From NCBI RefSeq assembly GCF_000816845.1, contig NZ_CP006877.1, forward strand, positions 3,605,001-3,669,000: a stretch of 64,000 nt of DNA. The letters run 5' to 3'. This document shows positions 8,850 to 18,365 of the stretch, in pieces; positions within the stretch are counted from its first letter, which is position 1, and each line of letters starts with the position of its first letter. Source of the DNA: Rhizobium gallicum bv. gallicum R602sp (GTDB lineage: Bacteria > Pseudomonadota > Alphaproteobacteria > Rhizobiales > Rhizobiaceae). A model generated the notes under the pieces. It searched no databases and was not told where the DNA came from. It worked only from the letters and a program-made list of their open reading frames with translations. The translations under genes and the position numbers were made by a program.

Positions 8850-9524
8850 ATGACGGACATTTTCAAAGATACGGTCGAAGCCCCGGTCGCAAGTGGCCGA
8901 TGGGCGGCAGGAGAGGATCCGGCAAAGCGCAGGCAGATCCTTGAGGGGGCGAAGCGTGTCTTCATGAAACTCGGCTTCGATGCCGCGAGCATGAACGACG
9001 TGACGCGCGAGGCTGGTGTTTCGAAAGGAACGCTTTATGTCTACTTCGCCAACAAGGAAGAGCTTTTTACTGCGATGATGGAGACCGAGCGCGCCGCTTT
9101 TGTCGCCAGCGTGCGTGCGGCTCTCAATGCCAATCCCGATCCGGACACGGCTCTTTACGATTTCGGCATGACCTTCGTCCGGCACACAACCGAAGAAAAG
9201 GTCATCAATGCCATACGCACCGTCATCGGAGTGCGCGACCGCATGCCGCACCTTTGTCAACGCTTCTTTACCGGTCCCGAAAATATCCGGACCGTCCTCA
9301 CCGACTATCTGAAGGCGCAGGTCGCCGCCGGGCATTTTGTGATCGAGGATGTCGAGCTTGCCGCTCGCCAGTTCCTGGAACTCTGCGGCGGAGGCTTCTT
9401 CAAGCTGCGCCTTTTGGGCGACATGGCGGGTCCTCCCTCCGAGGAGGAGATGAGCCGCATCATCCGCGGTGCGATCCGCGTCTTCCTTGCCGCCTATGGC
9501 GTTAACCAGAACCGGCCAGCCTAA
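8850..9524 (+). CDS. emrR: TetR family regulator of the divergent emrAB efflux operon
   Basis: A 224-residue repressor. After an acidic/Ala-rich leader, the TetR helix-turn-helix occupies about residues 30-75 (ILEGAKRVFMKLGFDAASMN, then VSKGTLYVYFANKEELF). The C-terminal half is an alpha-helical ligand domain. The start ATG 8850 follows AAGGAG by 3 bp; an earlier in-frame ATG at 8817 lies beyond operator 2 and lacks a ribosome site. Divergence from emrA and the two palindromes between them indicate that it represses emrAB and itself, as EmrR does in S. meliloti. The name is given by analogy of gene order; the inducer is unknown. Confidence 0.85.
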   Translation: MTDIFKDTVEAPVASGRWAAGEDPAKRRQILEGAKRVFMKLGFDAASMNDVTREAGVSKGTLYVYFANKEELFTAMMETERAAFVASVRAALNANPDPDTALYDFGMTFVRHTTEEKVINAIRTVIGVRDRMPHLCQRFFTGPENIRTVLTDYLKAQVAAGHFVIEDVELAARQFLELCGGGFFKLRLLGDMAGPPSEEEMSRIIRGAIRVFLAAYGVNQNRPA

Positions 9525-9627
9525 ACGCCTTCGATTTCTTTCGGCGTCGCGCTAAAATCCAGCAAAAGCGATCAAACCTGCTTGCCGGTTTTACTCTAAT
9601 CAGGAGACCGCAACCGAGGAAGTGTGC

Positions 9628-10467
9628 ATGAGTGCCATTGGACGGGCGATTTGGTTTATCGAAAGCCATTCCGCCAGCGATATCTCGTTGGATGATATCT
9701 CGGACGCCGCAGGTCTGTCGCGCTATCATCTGTCGCGCGTCTTCGGGCTCGTCACCGGCCACTCGATCAGCGGCTATCTCCGCGGACGTCGTCTGAGCGC
9801 GGCCGCATTGGCCCTGATCGGCAGTTCATCGAGCATCCTCGAGGTTGCCCTCGGCGCGCGTTACGGCTCGCACGAGGCTTTCACCCGTGCCTTTCGCGAC
9901 CAGTTCGGCATCACTCCGGACGCTATTCGAAAGCAGGGGCACGTCCGCAACATCGCTTTAGTGGAGCCGATAAAAATGGACCCCGCACGCCTCAACGAAC
10001 CTGAAGGACCCCGCTTCGAAAGCCTGCCGCCAATGCTTTTTGCCGGACTGCAAGAGACCTATGGGTACGGCGACAATGCAGCAATTCCTTCACTTTGGCA
10101 GAAATTCAACTCTTATTTCGGCAATATTTCCGGCCAGCGCGGCAATGCCGCCTATGGCATCTGCACACATATCCAAGGAGAAACCGAAACGTTTCGCTAT
10201 ATGGCAGGTGCCGAAGTCACCGATGCCGACGACCTGCCGGAGGGTTTTACGACGCTGAAAGTGCCCGCTCAGCGCTACGCCGTCTTCACTCATCGCGGCC
10301 ACGTCTCCGCTATTGCGGCAACGATGCACCATATCTTCGGGACATGGCTGCCCTCCTCGGGTCTGCAGCACGCCGAGATGCCAGACATGTTCGAACGCTA
10401 CGACGAGCGTTTCGATCCCCATACCGGCACGGGCATCACGGAAATCTGGATACCGGTGAAGGAATAA
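9628..10467 (+). CDS. AraC family regulator with GyrI-like effector-binding domain
   Basis: A 279-residue protein with the AraC double helix-turn-helix at the N-terminus (about residues 5-105, including DDISDAAGLSRYHLSRVFG and a second helix-turn-helix ending GITPDAIRKQG). A SOUL/GyrI-like small-molecule binding domain fills residues 130-279, ending ITEIWIPVKE. This order is that of E. coli Rob and BmrR-like sensors, which respond to lipophilic or cationic compounds. ATG 9628 is chosen over GTG 9622 because GAGGA at 9616-9620 is then 7 bp away. It stands alone after tetR and before terC on the same strand, with no obvious operon. The target genes are unknown; the nearby efflux genes are candidates only by proximity. 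Confidence 0.88.
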   Translation: MSAIGRAIWFIESHSASDISLDDISDAAGLSRYHLSRVFGLVTGHSISGYLRGRRLSAAALALIGSSSSILEVALGARYGSHEAFTRAFRDQFGITPDAIRKQGHVRNIALVEPIKMDPARLNEPEGPRFESLPPMLFAGLQETYGYGDNAAIPSLWQKFNSYFGNISGQRGNAAYGICTHIQGETETFRYMAGAEVTDADDLPEGFTTLKVPAQRYAVFTHRGHVSAIAATMHHIFGTWLPSSGLQHAEMPDMFERYDERFDPHTGTGITEIWIPVKE

Positions 10468-10567
10468 AAGCCTTCCCGGTTTCGTATATTCCCCTGCGCG
10501 CTTGTTTCTTGGCGCCTTCACCTTAAATTGCGGGCGTCAGATTCCATGGCGCGAGGGAAAATAGCTT

Positions 10568-11317
10568 ATGCAAGATATCATCATGCTCGTTCAGGATCCG
10601 GCAGCCTGGGTGGCTCTGGTGACCCTGGTTGTCATGGAAGTCGTCCTCGGCATCGACAACCTGATCTTCATTTCCATTCTCACCAACAAGCTGCCGGTCG
10701 AGCATCGTGATAAAGCTCGCAAAGTGGGCATCAGCCTTGCCCTTCTCATGCGTCTTGCATTGCTCGGTACCGTGGCCTGGATCGTCCAGCTCACCACACC
10801 TGTCTTTCAGGCTTTCGGTCATGGCTTCTCTTGGAAGGACATGATCTTGATCGCCGGCGGCCTGTTCCTCGTATGGAAGGCCACCAAGGAAATTCACCAC
10901 AGTGTCGATCCGGAAGATCACAACGAGGATTTCATCGCGAGTTCGGCAACGACGGGCTTTGCGGCGGCGATCAGCCAGATCCTGCTGCTCGACCTTGTCT
11001 TCTCGGTGGACAGCATCATCACCGCCGTCGGCATGACCCCGCACCTGCCGATCATGGTCATCGCCGTCATCGCCGCCGTCACCGTCATGCTGTTTGCCGC
11101 CACGCCGCTTGCGAATTTCATCGAGAAAAACCCGACGATCGTCATGCTGGCGCTGGCCTTCCTGCTGATGATCGGCACCACACTCATCGCCGACGGCATG
11201 GGGTTCCATGTACCGAAGGGCTATGTCTATGCCGCCATGGCCTTCTCGGCGCTGGTTGAAGTGCTGAACATGTTTGCAAGAAACGCCCGAATGCGGAAGA
11301 AGGCCAGCGGGCATTGA
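10568..11317 (+). CDS. TerC/YkoY family integral membrane protein
   Basis: A 249-residue inner-membrane protein with about seven hydrophobic segments. The acidic in-membrane motifs of the TerC family are present: [11 protein letters not shown] near residues 24-34 and [16 protein letters not shown] near 145-160. Family members are linked to manganese or calcium export and to loading of secreted metalloproteins. A hydrophilic loop with two His ([14 protein letters not shown]) lies between the two halves. A rho-independent terminator follows at 11333, so the gene is monocistronic. I looked for a yybP-ykoY-like manganese riboswitch in the roughly 100 bp upstream and saw no convincing one. Confidence 0.9.
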   Translation: MQDIIMLVQDPAAWVALVTLVVMEVVLGIDNLIFISILTNKLPVEHRDKARKVGISLALLMRLALLGTVAWIVQLTTPVFQAFGHGFSWKDMILIAGGLFLVWKATKEIHHSVDPEDHNEDFIASSATTGFAAAISQILLLDLVFSVDSIITAVGMTPHLPIMVIAVIAAVTVMLFAATPLANFIEKNPTIVMLALAFLLMIGTTLIADGMGFHVPKGYVYAAMAFSALVEVLNMFARNARMRKKASGH

Positions 11318-11332
11318 CGGGATTTAGACGGG

Positions 11333-11364
11333 GGGCGCGACAAAAACGCGCCCTTTGCTTTTTA
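11333..11364 (+). terminator. Rho-independent terminator after the TerC gene
   Basis: GGGCGCG (11333-11339) pairs with CGCGCCC (11347-11353) around ACAAAAA, then TTTGCTTTTT. The remainder of the gap up to 11596 shows no gene or clear regulatory element. Confidence 0.88.
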
Positions 11365-11596
11365 GCCAGGCCGCTCCCCTGGCGAGCTCCCTGTGATCGC
11401 CGAAACCAGCCGCTGATCGCCTGCCGTGATGTCCGGCGCGAAACGGGCGGCGCCCGCCCTGTCCGGCGAGATGCTGGAAATGACCATTTGCGCCCGGCGA
11501 GGTGAAGGATAGGAACTTTGCATCCTGCATGACATTGATTGGTCCAGGAAAGCGTACAAGTATCATCCGGCGATCAGCCCTAACCTTCAGAGCGGT

Positions 11597-13366
11597 ATGA
11601 CGACCCAACAGATCCTTTCCTTCGGCGTGATCGGCCTGATGATGGCAATCTTCATCTGGGACCGGTTCCGTTACGACATTGTGGCTTGTTGCGCCCTCGT
11701 TCTTGCGGTTGCAGCCGGTCTCGTTCCTTTCGGCAAGGCATTTTCCGGCTTCGGAGACGACATCGTCATCATCGTCGGCAGCGCCCTCGTCGTCAGCACC
11801 GGGGTGGCCCGCTCGGGGATCGTCGACATGGCGATCAAGCGCTTCTTTCCCAATCTGGACAAGCCGCATCTACAACTTGCCCTGTTGCTTATCGTTGTTG
11901 CGGTGCTATCAGCCTTCATCAAGAATATCGGCGCATTGGCGATCATGATTCCGGTCGCCTTCCAGTTCGCCAGGAAAACCGGCAAATCACCATCGCTCTA
12001 TTTGATGCCGATGAGTTTTGCTGCGCTGCTCGGCGGCTTGATGACGCAGATAGGCACTTCGCCCAACATCGTCGTATCGCGATTGCGCGAGGAGATCACC
12101 GGTGCTCCCTTCACCATGTTCGATTTCACGCCTGTCGGCGCGACCCTGACCCTTGTCGGCATCGTCTTCTTGATCTTCTTTCATTGGCTGGTGCCGGAAC
12201 GGCAAAACGAGAATCCGTCGCTCGAGGAGGCGCTCGACCTCAAAACCTATTTTTCGGAGGCGACGGTTGTCGAAGGATCAAGCTTCGACGGCAAGAAGCT
12301 GAACGAACTCCTTCAACTCGGCGACGGCGAAGTCGTGGCGACGGCGATCCTGCGCGGCCACTCCCGCATGTCGCCTTTTCCCGACGTGACACTGAAGGCC
12401 GGCGATACGATATTGCTGGAAGGCGTGCCGGATGCACTCGATCGCGTGGTGACCCATGCGAAGCTGAAGCTCTCCGGAAAGCCCATCCCGGAAGCGCGGG
12501 CGGAAGGCAATCTCGTGTCGATCGAGGCTGTCATCACCGCGGAATCGATGCTGATCGGCCTTTCCGCTCGCCAGCTCTCGCTGTGGAACCGGCGGCGGGT
12601 CAACCTGCTCGCCGTCAGTCGCCAAGGCCACAAGCTCACCGAGCGGCTGAGCGAGGTGACGCTTCGGGCCGGCGACGTTCTCCTGCTTCAGGGAAGCCGC
12701 AGGAACCTGCCTGCCTTCCTGCAGGAATTTTCCTGCCTTCCGCTTGCCCAACGTGACATCATGCTTGGCACGCCACGCCGAGGCTATGTGCCCCTTCTGA
12801 TCCTCGCCGCCGCCATGGGCGTGACTGCCGCGGGCCTCACGCCGGTTTCGGTCGCGTTTTTCTGCGCGGCGCTGGCCATGGTCGTCTTTCGCGTGATCCC
12901 GCTCGTCGATGTCTATAAGTCGCTCGATGCGCCGATCCTGATCATGCTTGCAGCACTGATCCCGGTATCCGATACGCTCCGTACCACGGGCGGCAGCGAT
13001 CTGATTGCCGGATGGCTTGGCGATTTCGCTGCCCAGATGCCGCCATTCGGCGCGCTGGCGTTGATGCTGGTGACCGCCATGGCAGTCACGCCATTCCTCA
13101 ATAATGCCGCCACAGTCCTTGTCATGGGGCCGATCGCGGCGAGTTTCGCCGAAGCCCTCCATTACAAACCGGAAGCTTTCCTGATGGCGGTTGCTATTGG
13201 CGCCGGCTGCGACTTCCTCACGCCAATCGGCCATCAATGCAATACGCTGGTTTTCGGCCCCGGTGGCTACCGCTTCAGCGATTACCCTCGCCTGGGCCTG
13301 CCGCTCTCCTTCATCATCATCGTGGTGAGCGTGCCCGTGCTTCTCTATGTTTGGCCTGCGCTTTGA
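11597..13366 (+). CDS. SLC13-type anion/dicarboxylate permease with two internal TrkA-C (RCK_C) domains
   Basis: A 589-residue inner-membrane transporter. Residues 1-195 and 390-589 each carry clusters of membrane helices. The first contains the conserved IKNIGALAIMIPVA and a GTSPNIVVS loop; the second contains TPFLNNAATVLVMGPIA and DFLTPIGHQCN, the repeated SLC13/ArsB-like hairpins. Between them, about 210-380, are two RCK_C domains, with the repeated pattern EVTLRAGDVLLLQG. These domains are thought to bind regulatory ligands on the cytoplasmic side. Such proteins are often annotated as sulfate, citrate or dicarboxylate carriers; the substrate cannot be fixed here. It is transcribed alone upstream of gltX. 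Confidence 0.87.
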   Translation: MTTQQILSFGVIGLMMAIFIWDRFRYDIVACCALVLAVAAGLVPFGKAFSGFGDDIVIIVGSALVVSTGVARSGIVDMAIKRFFPNLDKPHLQLALLLIVVAVLSAFIKNIGALAIMIPVAFQFARKTGKSPSLYLMPMSFAALLGGLMTQIGTSPNIVVSRLREEITGAPFTMFDFTPVGATLTLVGIVFLIFFHWLVPERQNENPSLEEALDLKTYFSEATVVEGSSFDGKKLNELLQLGDGEVVATAILRGHSRMSPFPDVTLKAGDTILLEGVPDALDRVVTHAKLKLSGKPIPEARAEGNLVSIEAVITAESMLIGLSARQLSLWNRRRVNLLAVSRQGHKLTERLSEVTLRAGDVLLLQGSRRNLPAFLQEFSCLPLAQRDIMLGTPRRGYVPLLILAAAMGVTAAGLTPVSVAFFCAALAMVVFRVIPLVDVYKSLDAPILIMLAALIPVSDTLRTTGGSDLIAGWLGDFAAQMPPFGALALMLVTAMAVTPFLNNAATVLVMGPIAASFAEALHYKPEAFLMAVAIGAGCDFLTPIGHQCNTLVFGPGGYRFSDYPRLGLPLSFIIIVVSVPVLLYVWPAL

Positions 13367-13558
13367 GTGCCTGGCGCCCATTTTCCTTGACGTGCGCGGT
13401 CGAATATGGCCTTAAGGCCAGCCAAACGGACAATCGGCGGATGAAGTGGGCAGAATGCCCTTATCCGGCCGGTTTCCTGATCCAGTGATCTGCATTCTTA
13501 CCGCCGAACGTCGCTTTCGCAGGAAAGCCGTCCGGCATTCATTTGACGGGCACATAAA

Positions 13559-15016
13559 ATGACAGCTTCCGGCGTCCGCGTCCGAATCGCTCCCTCGCCG
13601 ACTGGCGAGCCGCATGTCGGGACCGCTTATATCGCTCTCTTCAATTATCTTTTCGCCAAGAAAAACGGCGGCGAGTTCATTTTACGCATCGAGGATACCG
13701 ATGCTACGCGCTCGACCCCGGAATACGAAAAGAAGGTCCTGGATGCGCTGAAATGGTGCGGCCTGCAATGGTCGGAAGGCCCCGACATCGGCGGGCCCTA
13801 TGGCCCGTACCGCCAGAGCGACCGCAAGCATATCTACGGCGAGTATGTCGAAAGGATCGTTGCTGCCGGCCACGGTTTTCGCTGTTTCTGCACGCCGGAG
13901 CGTCTGGAAAAGATGCGCGAGGCGCAACGCGCGGCAAACCTGCCGCCAAAATATGACGGCCGCTGCCTGAGCCTCTCGGCAGAAGAAGTCACCTCGCGCA
14001 TGGCGGCAGGCGAACCTACTGTCGTGCGCATGAAGATCCCGGCCGAAGGCTCCTGCAAGTTCACCGACGGGGTCTATGGCGACGTGGAAATCCCGTGGGA
14101 TGCGGTCGACATGCAAGTCCTCTTGAAGGCCGACGGCATGCCGACCTATCACATGGCAAACGTCGTTGACGACCACCTGATGAAGATCACCCATGTCGCC
14201 CGCGGCGAGGAGTGGCTGGCTTCGGTACCAAAACACATCCTGATTTACCGGTATCTCGGCCTCGAGCCGCCGGTGTTCATGCACCTGTCGCTGATGCGCA
14301 ATGCCGACAAGTCAAAGCTGTCGAAGCGCAAGAACCCGACCTCGATCTCCTATTACACCGCGCTCGGCTATATCCCCGAGGCGCTGATGAACTTCCTCGG
14401 CCTCTTCTTCGTCCAGATCGCTGAAGGCGAAGAGCTGATGACGATGGACGAGCTCGCCGGAAAATTCGATCCGGAGAACCTCTCCAAGGCGGGCGCGATC
14501 TTCGACATCCAGAAGCTCGATTGGCTGAACGGCCGCTGGATCCGCGAGAACCTTTCGGAAGAAGATTTCCAGCATCGCGTCCTGCAGTGGGCGATGGAAA
14601 ACGATCGCCTGAAAGCCGGTCTTGCGCTCTCGCAGTCGCGCATCTCCAAGCTTGGGGAACTGCCGGACCTCACGGGCTTCCTGTTCAAGTCGGACCTGAA
14701 CCTTGATCCATCCGCCTTTGTCAAGATCAAGTCGCCGCCGGAAGAGATTCTGGAAATCCTCAACACGGTTCAGCCGGACCTCGAAAAGATCCTTGAATGG
14801 AACGTCGGGTCGATCGAAGCCGAGATGCGCGCCGTTGCCGATCGCATGGGCAAGAAGCTGAAGGTGGTCGTCGCACCGCTTTTCGTCGCCGTCTCCGGCT
14901 CATCGCGCTCGCTGCCGCTCTTCGATTCCATGGCGATCCTCGGCCGCGCCGTCGTACGCCAGCGCCTGAAACTGGCGTCCCAGGCGGTCGCCTCCCTCGT
15001 CGGCCCGAAGAATTGA
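13559..15016 (+). CDS. gltX: Glutamyl-tRNA synthetase
   Basis: Class I aminoacyl-tRNA synthetase charging tRNA-Glu. The 485-residue length fits bacterial GluRS. The HIGH-like motif (PSPTGEPHVG) is at residues 13-22 and the KMSKS-like motif (SKLSKRKN) is near 255. The Glu-recognition residues around RIEDTD and YHMANVVDDHLM are intact. lysS starts 16 bp downstream, so the two are co-transcribed. Many alphaproteobacteria carry two GltX paralogues and lack GlnRS, so this copy may also mischarge tRNA-Gln for amidation by GatCAB; which paralogue this is cannot be told from the window. Confidence 0.96.
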   Translation: MTASGVRVRIAPSPTGEPHVGTAYIALFNYLFAKKNGGEFILRIEDTDATRSTPEYEKKVLDALKWCGLQWSEGPDIGGPYGPYRQSDRKHIYGEYVERIVAAGHGFRCFCTPERLEKMREAQRAANLPPKYDGRCLSLSAEEVTSRMAAGEPTVVRMKIPAEGSCKFTDGVYGDVEIPWDAVDMQVLLKADGMPTYHMANVVDDHLMKITHVARGEEWLASVPKHILIYRYLGLEPPVFMHLSLMRNADKSKLSKRKNPTSISYYTALGYIPEALMNFLGLFFVQIAEGEELMTMDELAGKFDPENLSKAGAIFDIQKLDWLNGRWIRENLSEEDFQHRVLQWAMENDRLKAGLALSQSRISKLGELPDLTGFLFKSDLNLDPSAFVKIKSPPEEILEILNTVQPDLEKILEWNVGSIEAEMRAVADRMGKKLKVVVAPLFVAVSGSSRSLPLFDSMAILGRAVVRQRLKLASQAVASLVGPKN

Positions 15017-15032
15017 ACCGGACGTTTGCATC

Positions 15033-16529
15033 ATGACTGAGAAGACCGAAACAGCGACCCTTTCCTCCGACGCGACGGAAGTCCGCGCCCAGAAGCTGAA
15101 GCTGCTGCGCGAACAGGTCGGCGATGTCTATCCGGCGCATTTCCACCGGACGATGACCAATGCCGAACTCGCTGCGAAATACGAGGGCCTGGAGCCGGAC
15201 ACCGAGACACAGGATGTCGTCACCGTCGCCGGCCGCGTCTATTCCTCGCGCAACTCCGGCATGTTCATGGACATCCATGACGCTTCGGCCAAGATCCAGA
15301 TCTTCAGCCACAAGGACACGACGCCGCAAGAGGCTCGCGCCCTGCTGCCGATGATCGACATCGGCGACATCATCGGTGTAACCGGCGCGGTGCGCCGCAC
15401 CAAGCGCGGGGAACTGACGATCAACGCGCAGCAGATCACCATGCTGACCAAGTCGCTTTTGCCGATGCCCGAGAAGTGGCATGGCCTCTCCGACATCGAG
15501 CTGCGCTACCGCAAGCGTCACCTCGACATCATGACCAACGAGGAATCGAAGCTCCGTTTCCAGCAGCGTTCGAAGATCGTCTCCGGCATCCGCCGCTTCA
15601 TGGAGAATGACGGCTTCATGGAAGTCGAGACACCGATGCTGCAGTCGGTCTACGGCGGTGCGACCGCCGAACCCTTCAAGACGCATCACAACACGCTCAA
15701 GCTCGACATGTACCTGCGCATCGCGCCGGAACTGTTCTTGAAGCGCACGCTGGTTTCGGGCCTCACCGACAAGGTCTTCGAGATCAACCGCAACTTCCGC
15801 AACGAAGGCGTCTCGACAAGGCACAATCCCGAATTCACCATGATGGAGTGCTACTGGGCCTATGCCGACTACGAGGACATGATGGACCTCGTCGAACGCA
15901 TGTTCGCCGAGCTTGCCGTTTCGGTCCATGGCAGTACGGAATTCACCTTCGTCGACAAGCAGATCTCCTTCAAAGGCCCGTTCCGCCGTGTGCCGATGCC
16001 TGACGCCGTCAAGGAAGCGACCGGCATCGACTTTCTGGCGATCAAGACCGACGAGGAAGCCCGCGCCGCCACGAAGGCCGCGGGTTTCGAAATCGAGAAG
16101 GACGCAACCTGGGGCGAATGCCTTGCCTTCATCTTCGAGGAGAAGGTCGAAAGCACGCTGATCCAGCCCGCGCATGTCACGCATTTCCCAAAGGATATTT
16201 CGCCCTTCGCCAAGGAAGTGCCGGGTGAGCCGCGCCTCGTCGAGCGTTTCGAGACCTATTGCAACGCCTGGGAACTCGGCAACGCCTTCTCCGAACTCAA
16301 CGATCCAGAAGAGCAGCGCAAGCGCATGGTCGAACAGCTGGAGCAGGCTCACGCGCGCGGCGAAAAGGAAAAACAGCTGGACGAGGAATTTCTGGACGCA
16401 ATTGACCAGGGCATGCCGCCCGCCGGCGGTCTCGGCATCGGCGTCGATCGCCTGATCATGCTGCTCACGAATTCCGCCTCGATCCGCGACATCATCCTCT
16501 TCCCGGCCCGCCGCAGCAAGGCGGACTGA
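15033..16529 (+). CDS. lysS: Lysyl-tRNA synthetase, class II
   Basis: Charges tRNA-Lys. The 498-residue protein has an N-terminal OB-fold anticodon-binding domain (about 60-170, including VAGRVYSSRNSGMFMDIHD) and a class II core. Motif 1 spans about 185-215 (RSKIVSGIRRFMENDGFMEV). Motif 2 includes FEINRNFRNEGVSTRHNPEF. Motif 3 near the C-terminus is GLGIGVDRLIMLLTN. It is therefore the class II enzyme and not the class I LysK type common in alphaproteobacteria. It follows gltX by 16 bp, with RBS-like purines before the ATG at 15033. A weak GC stem-loop with a short T run lies around 16543-16571 after the stop. Confidence 0.96.
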   Translation: MTEKTETATLSSDATEVRAQKLKLLREQVGDVYPAHFHRTMTNAELAAKYEGLEPDTETQDVVTVAGRVYSSRNSGMFMDIHDASAKIQIFSHKDTTPQEARALLPMIDIGDIIGVTGAVRRTKRGELTINAQQITMLTKSLLPMPEKWHGLSDIELRYRKRHLDIMTNEESKLRFQQRSKIVSGIRRFMENDGFMEVETPMLQSVYGGATAEPFKTHHNTLKLDMYLRIAPELFLKRTLVSGLTDKVFEINRNFRNEGVSTRHNPEFTMMECYWAYADYEDMMDLVERMFAELAVSVHGSTEFTFVDKQISFKGPFRRVPMPDAVKEATGIDFLAIKTDEEARAATKAAGFEIEKDATWGECLAFIFEEKVESTLIQPAHVTHFPKDISPFAKEVPGEPRLVERFETYCNAWELGNAFSELNDPEEQRKRMVEQLEQAHARGEKEKQLDEEFLDAIDQGMPPAGGLGIGVDRLIMLLTNSASIRDIILFPARRSKAD

Positions 16530-16583
16530 GCAGGTTCAAAACGCGGGCGGCCGATGGTCGTCCGCCTTTCGCATGCCCAATGA

Positions 16584-17273
16584 TCAATGGCCGGAGGCAG
16601 GAGCAGCCTTGCTGCCTTCTGGCGCAGAAACGGCTTCGCCTTCCGATGGTGCATCCCCTTCACCGCCTTTTTCGTTGCCCTCGCCTGCGGTTGCAGCGAC
16701 AGCCGTCGGATCAATGCAATCGGAGCGTTGCTTGAACGAGGCGTTCAGCGCCTGGATTTCTTCGTCCGGCAAATCGATGCGCTCGCCGAAAAACAGGCCG
16801 TTCTCGCTCGCCTGACCATCGTAAAAGCGGGCGGTATAGGGTTTTCCGTTCAGCCCTTCGACCAACTGGTCGGGATGCGGGATATAAACCACGTCGGCGC
16901 CGATCGCCCTGCCGCGAATATCCGAACGCAGCGTTGGACCGTTTTCATCGAGGACCACGACCTGTACCAGATCCGGCCTTTCTTGCGCGTAAACGGCTTG
17001 CGCCACGCGGAGCGCCGTCTTGACCCGTGTCATGCCGTCCGTCGGCTCGGTCTTGATGTATTTGCGAATCCAGACGCGATCCTGCTTCTTGATGGTCACC
17101 AAGTTGACATCGGTACAGGAGACGCCGTTCGCCTCTTCCAACACCTGGCCGATGATGTTGTCCCTGCCGATATAAAGGGCAACACCGCCGGAAGCGCCTA
17201 TGAACAAGGCCATTCCGCCGATCACGATCACCAATTTCCGGGAGGGCCGGAAGATGCGCAGTAAGGCCTTCAC
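16584..17273 (-). CDS. Conserved hypothetical membrane-anchored protein with disordered C-terminus
   Basis: No family was recognised. Starting at GTG 17273 (GGAG 8 bp upstream), the product is 229 residues. A basic N-terminus (about 1-14) precedes one membrane segment (LVIVIGGMALFIGASGGVAL, about 15-35). Then comes a soluble domain of about 150 residues beginning GRDNIIGQVLEEANG. It contains a conserved-looking run with VQVVVLDENGPTLRSDIRG and VVYIPHPDQLVEG. The last 35 residues are Ala/Glu/Gly/Ser-rich and look disordered. Topology suggests a periplasmic domain. It stands alone, convergent with lysS and divergent from the LysR gene. Confidence 0.72.
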   Translation of the reverse strand: MKALLRIFRPSRKLVIVIGGMALFIGASGGVALYIGRDNIIGQVLEEANGVSCTDVNLVTIKKQDRVWIRKYIKTEPTDGMTRVKTALRVAQAVYAQERPDLVQVVVLDENGPTLRSDIRGRAIGADVVYIPHPDQLVEGLNGKPYTARFYDGQASENGLFFGERIDLPDEEIQALNASFKQRSDCIDPTAVAATAGEGNEKGGEGDAPSEGEAVSAPEGSKAAPASGH

Positions 17274-17454
17274 GCCAACTGCTCCGCCATCGAAAAAACT
17301 CCAACGCAATACATGCGAGTGATGCTAGTCAAACGACGTTTCGGAATGCTTAAGTGGTCTTTCGAGAAACATACCAATTCAGGCTAAAGACCAAAAAAGG
17401 TCCACCACCCGATGTGCTTGCCATGATCGGTTTGGCCGTGCTCTAAAAACACAC

Positions 17455-18363
17455 ATGGCCTTCACCCTTCGCCAGATCCAGTATTTCGTCGCCGTTGCCG
17501 AGCAGGGTTCGGTGACGCGCGCCGCGCAGAATCTTTCCATCTCGCAATCATCGGTCACAGAAGCGCTGAAGGAGTTGGAAACCGACCTCGGCGTCGAACT
17601 CTTCGAACGTCACCCCCGCGGCCTGACGATCACCCACAACGGTCACCAGTTCCTCCGGCATGCGACTAAAATTCTAGCCAGCGTCTCCGATGCCCGCGCC
17701 AGTTTTTCCAGCCTGCAAAGCGCTCTGTCCGGAACATTGAATATCGGCGTCACCTCGCTGGTCGCAGGCTACGTTCTCTCCGATCTTCTGGCGCGATACC
17801 GCCGCGCCTGCCCTGGTGTGGAGGTTAGTGCAATCGAAGACAATGGCGGCTATCTGGAGCATCTGCTGGTCGGCGGTGAACTCGATGTCGCGGTCATGGT
17901 AATCTCCAATCTGCGCGACCGCATGGCGCTGCAGGCGGAGATCCTCGAAACTTCGCCCTATCGTCTCTGGCTGCCGATCGGCCACCCGTTGGTTTCGGCC
18001 GACATCATCTCGGTTGCCGACATTGCCCGCGAGCCGCTGATCATGCTGACGGTGGATGAGATCGAGGAGAACACCGGCAAGCTGCTGTCAGCGCTCGGCG
18101 CCCGCCCGCATGTTGCCTTCCGCACCCGGTCGGTGGAAGCCGTGCGCAGTCTCGTCGCAACAGGCGCCGGCGTCGCGCTGCTTCCTGATCTCGTCTACCG
18201 CCCCTGGTCGCTGGAAGGCGACCGGATCGAAAGCCGCGATGTCTCCGGTTCATTGCCAGTCGTCCAGGTCGGCATGGTCTGGCGCAAGGGTTCCAGCCTG
18301 CCGCAAGCAGCACGAGATTTCGTCGGTATTGCGGAAGCGATGCGATCCGGCCGTGCGCGATAA
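17455..18363 (+). CDS. LysR family regulator, probable controller of the putrescine (ydc-type) operon
   Basis: A 302-residue LysR-type protein. The winged helix-turn-helix covers residues 1-60 (LRQIQYFVAVAEQGSVTRAA, then SQSSVTEALKELE). The effector domain follows from about 90 (GTLNIGVTSLVAGYVLSDLL). It is encoded 122 bp upstream of, and on the same strand as, the substrate-binding gene of the polyamine transporter, with a 21-bp perfect palindrome in between. Upstream of lysR, TGGTCTTT (17355-17362) and AAAGACCA (17386-17393) form an inverted repeat that may be its own control site. In E. coli the equivalent operon is next to the MocR-type gene ydcR, so a LysR here is a regulator exchange. 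The ligand is unproven. Confidence 0.9.
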   Translation: MAFTLRQIQYFVAVAEQGSVTRAAQNLSISQSSVTEALKELETDLGVELFERHPRGLTITHNGHQFLRHATKILASVSDARASFSSLQSALSGTLNIGVTSLVAGYVLSDLLARYRRACPGVEVSAIEDNGGYLEHLLVGGELDVAVMVISNLRDRMALQAEILETSPYRLWLPIGHPLVSADIISVADIAREPLIMLTVDEIEENTGKLLSALGARPHVAFRTRSVEAVRSLVATGAGVALLPDLVYRPWSLEGDRIESRDVSGSLPVVQVGMVWRKGSSLPQAARDFVGIAEAMRSGRAR

Positions 18364-18365
18364 AA

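Noticed and set aside
10468..10567. Possible yybP-ykoY manganese riboswitch upstream of the TerC gene
   Set aside because: The leader is only about 100 bp and I could not align the conserved core; no riboswitch is called.
12278..13381. Minus-strand open frame of 367 codons opposite the SLC13 permease
   Set aside because: Hydrophilic, low-information translation; the sense-strand membrane protein is clearly real.
13367..13558. Possible tRNA or small RNA upstream of gltX
   Set aside because: No acceptor stem, T-loop GTTC motif or other tRNA pattern is visible, and no supported structure was found.
14760..16352. 530-codon minus-strand open frame across gltX and lysS
   Set aside because: It spans two well-conserved synthetase genes and has no support of its own.
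16543..16571. Imperfect GC hairpin after lysS
   Set aside because: It has wobble pairs and only a short TTT, so it was not listed as a terminator in its own right.
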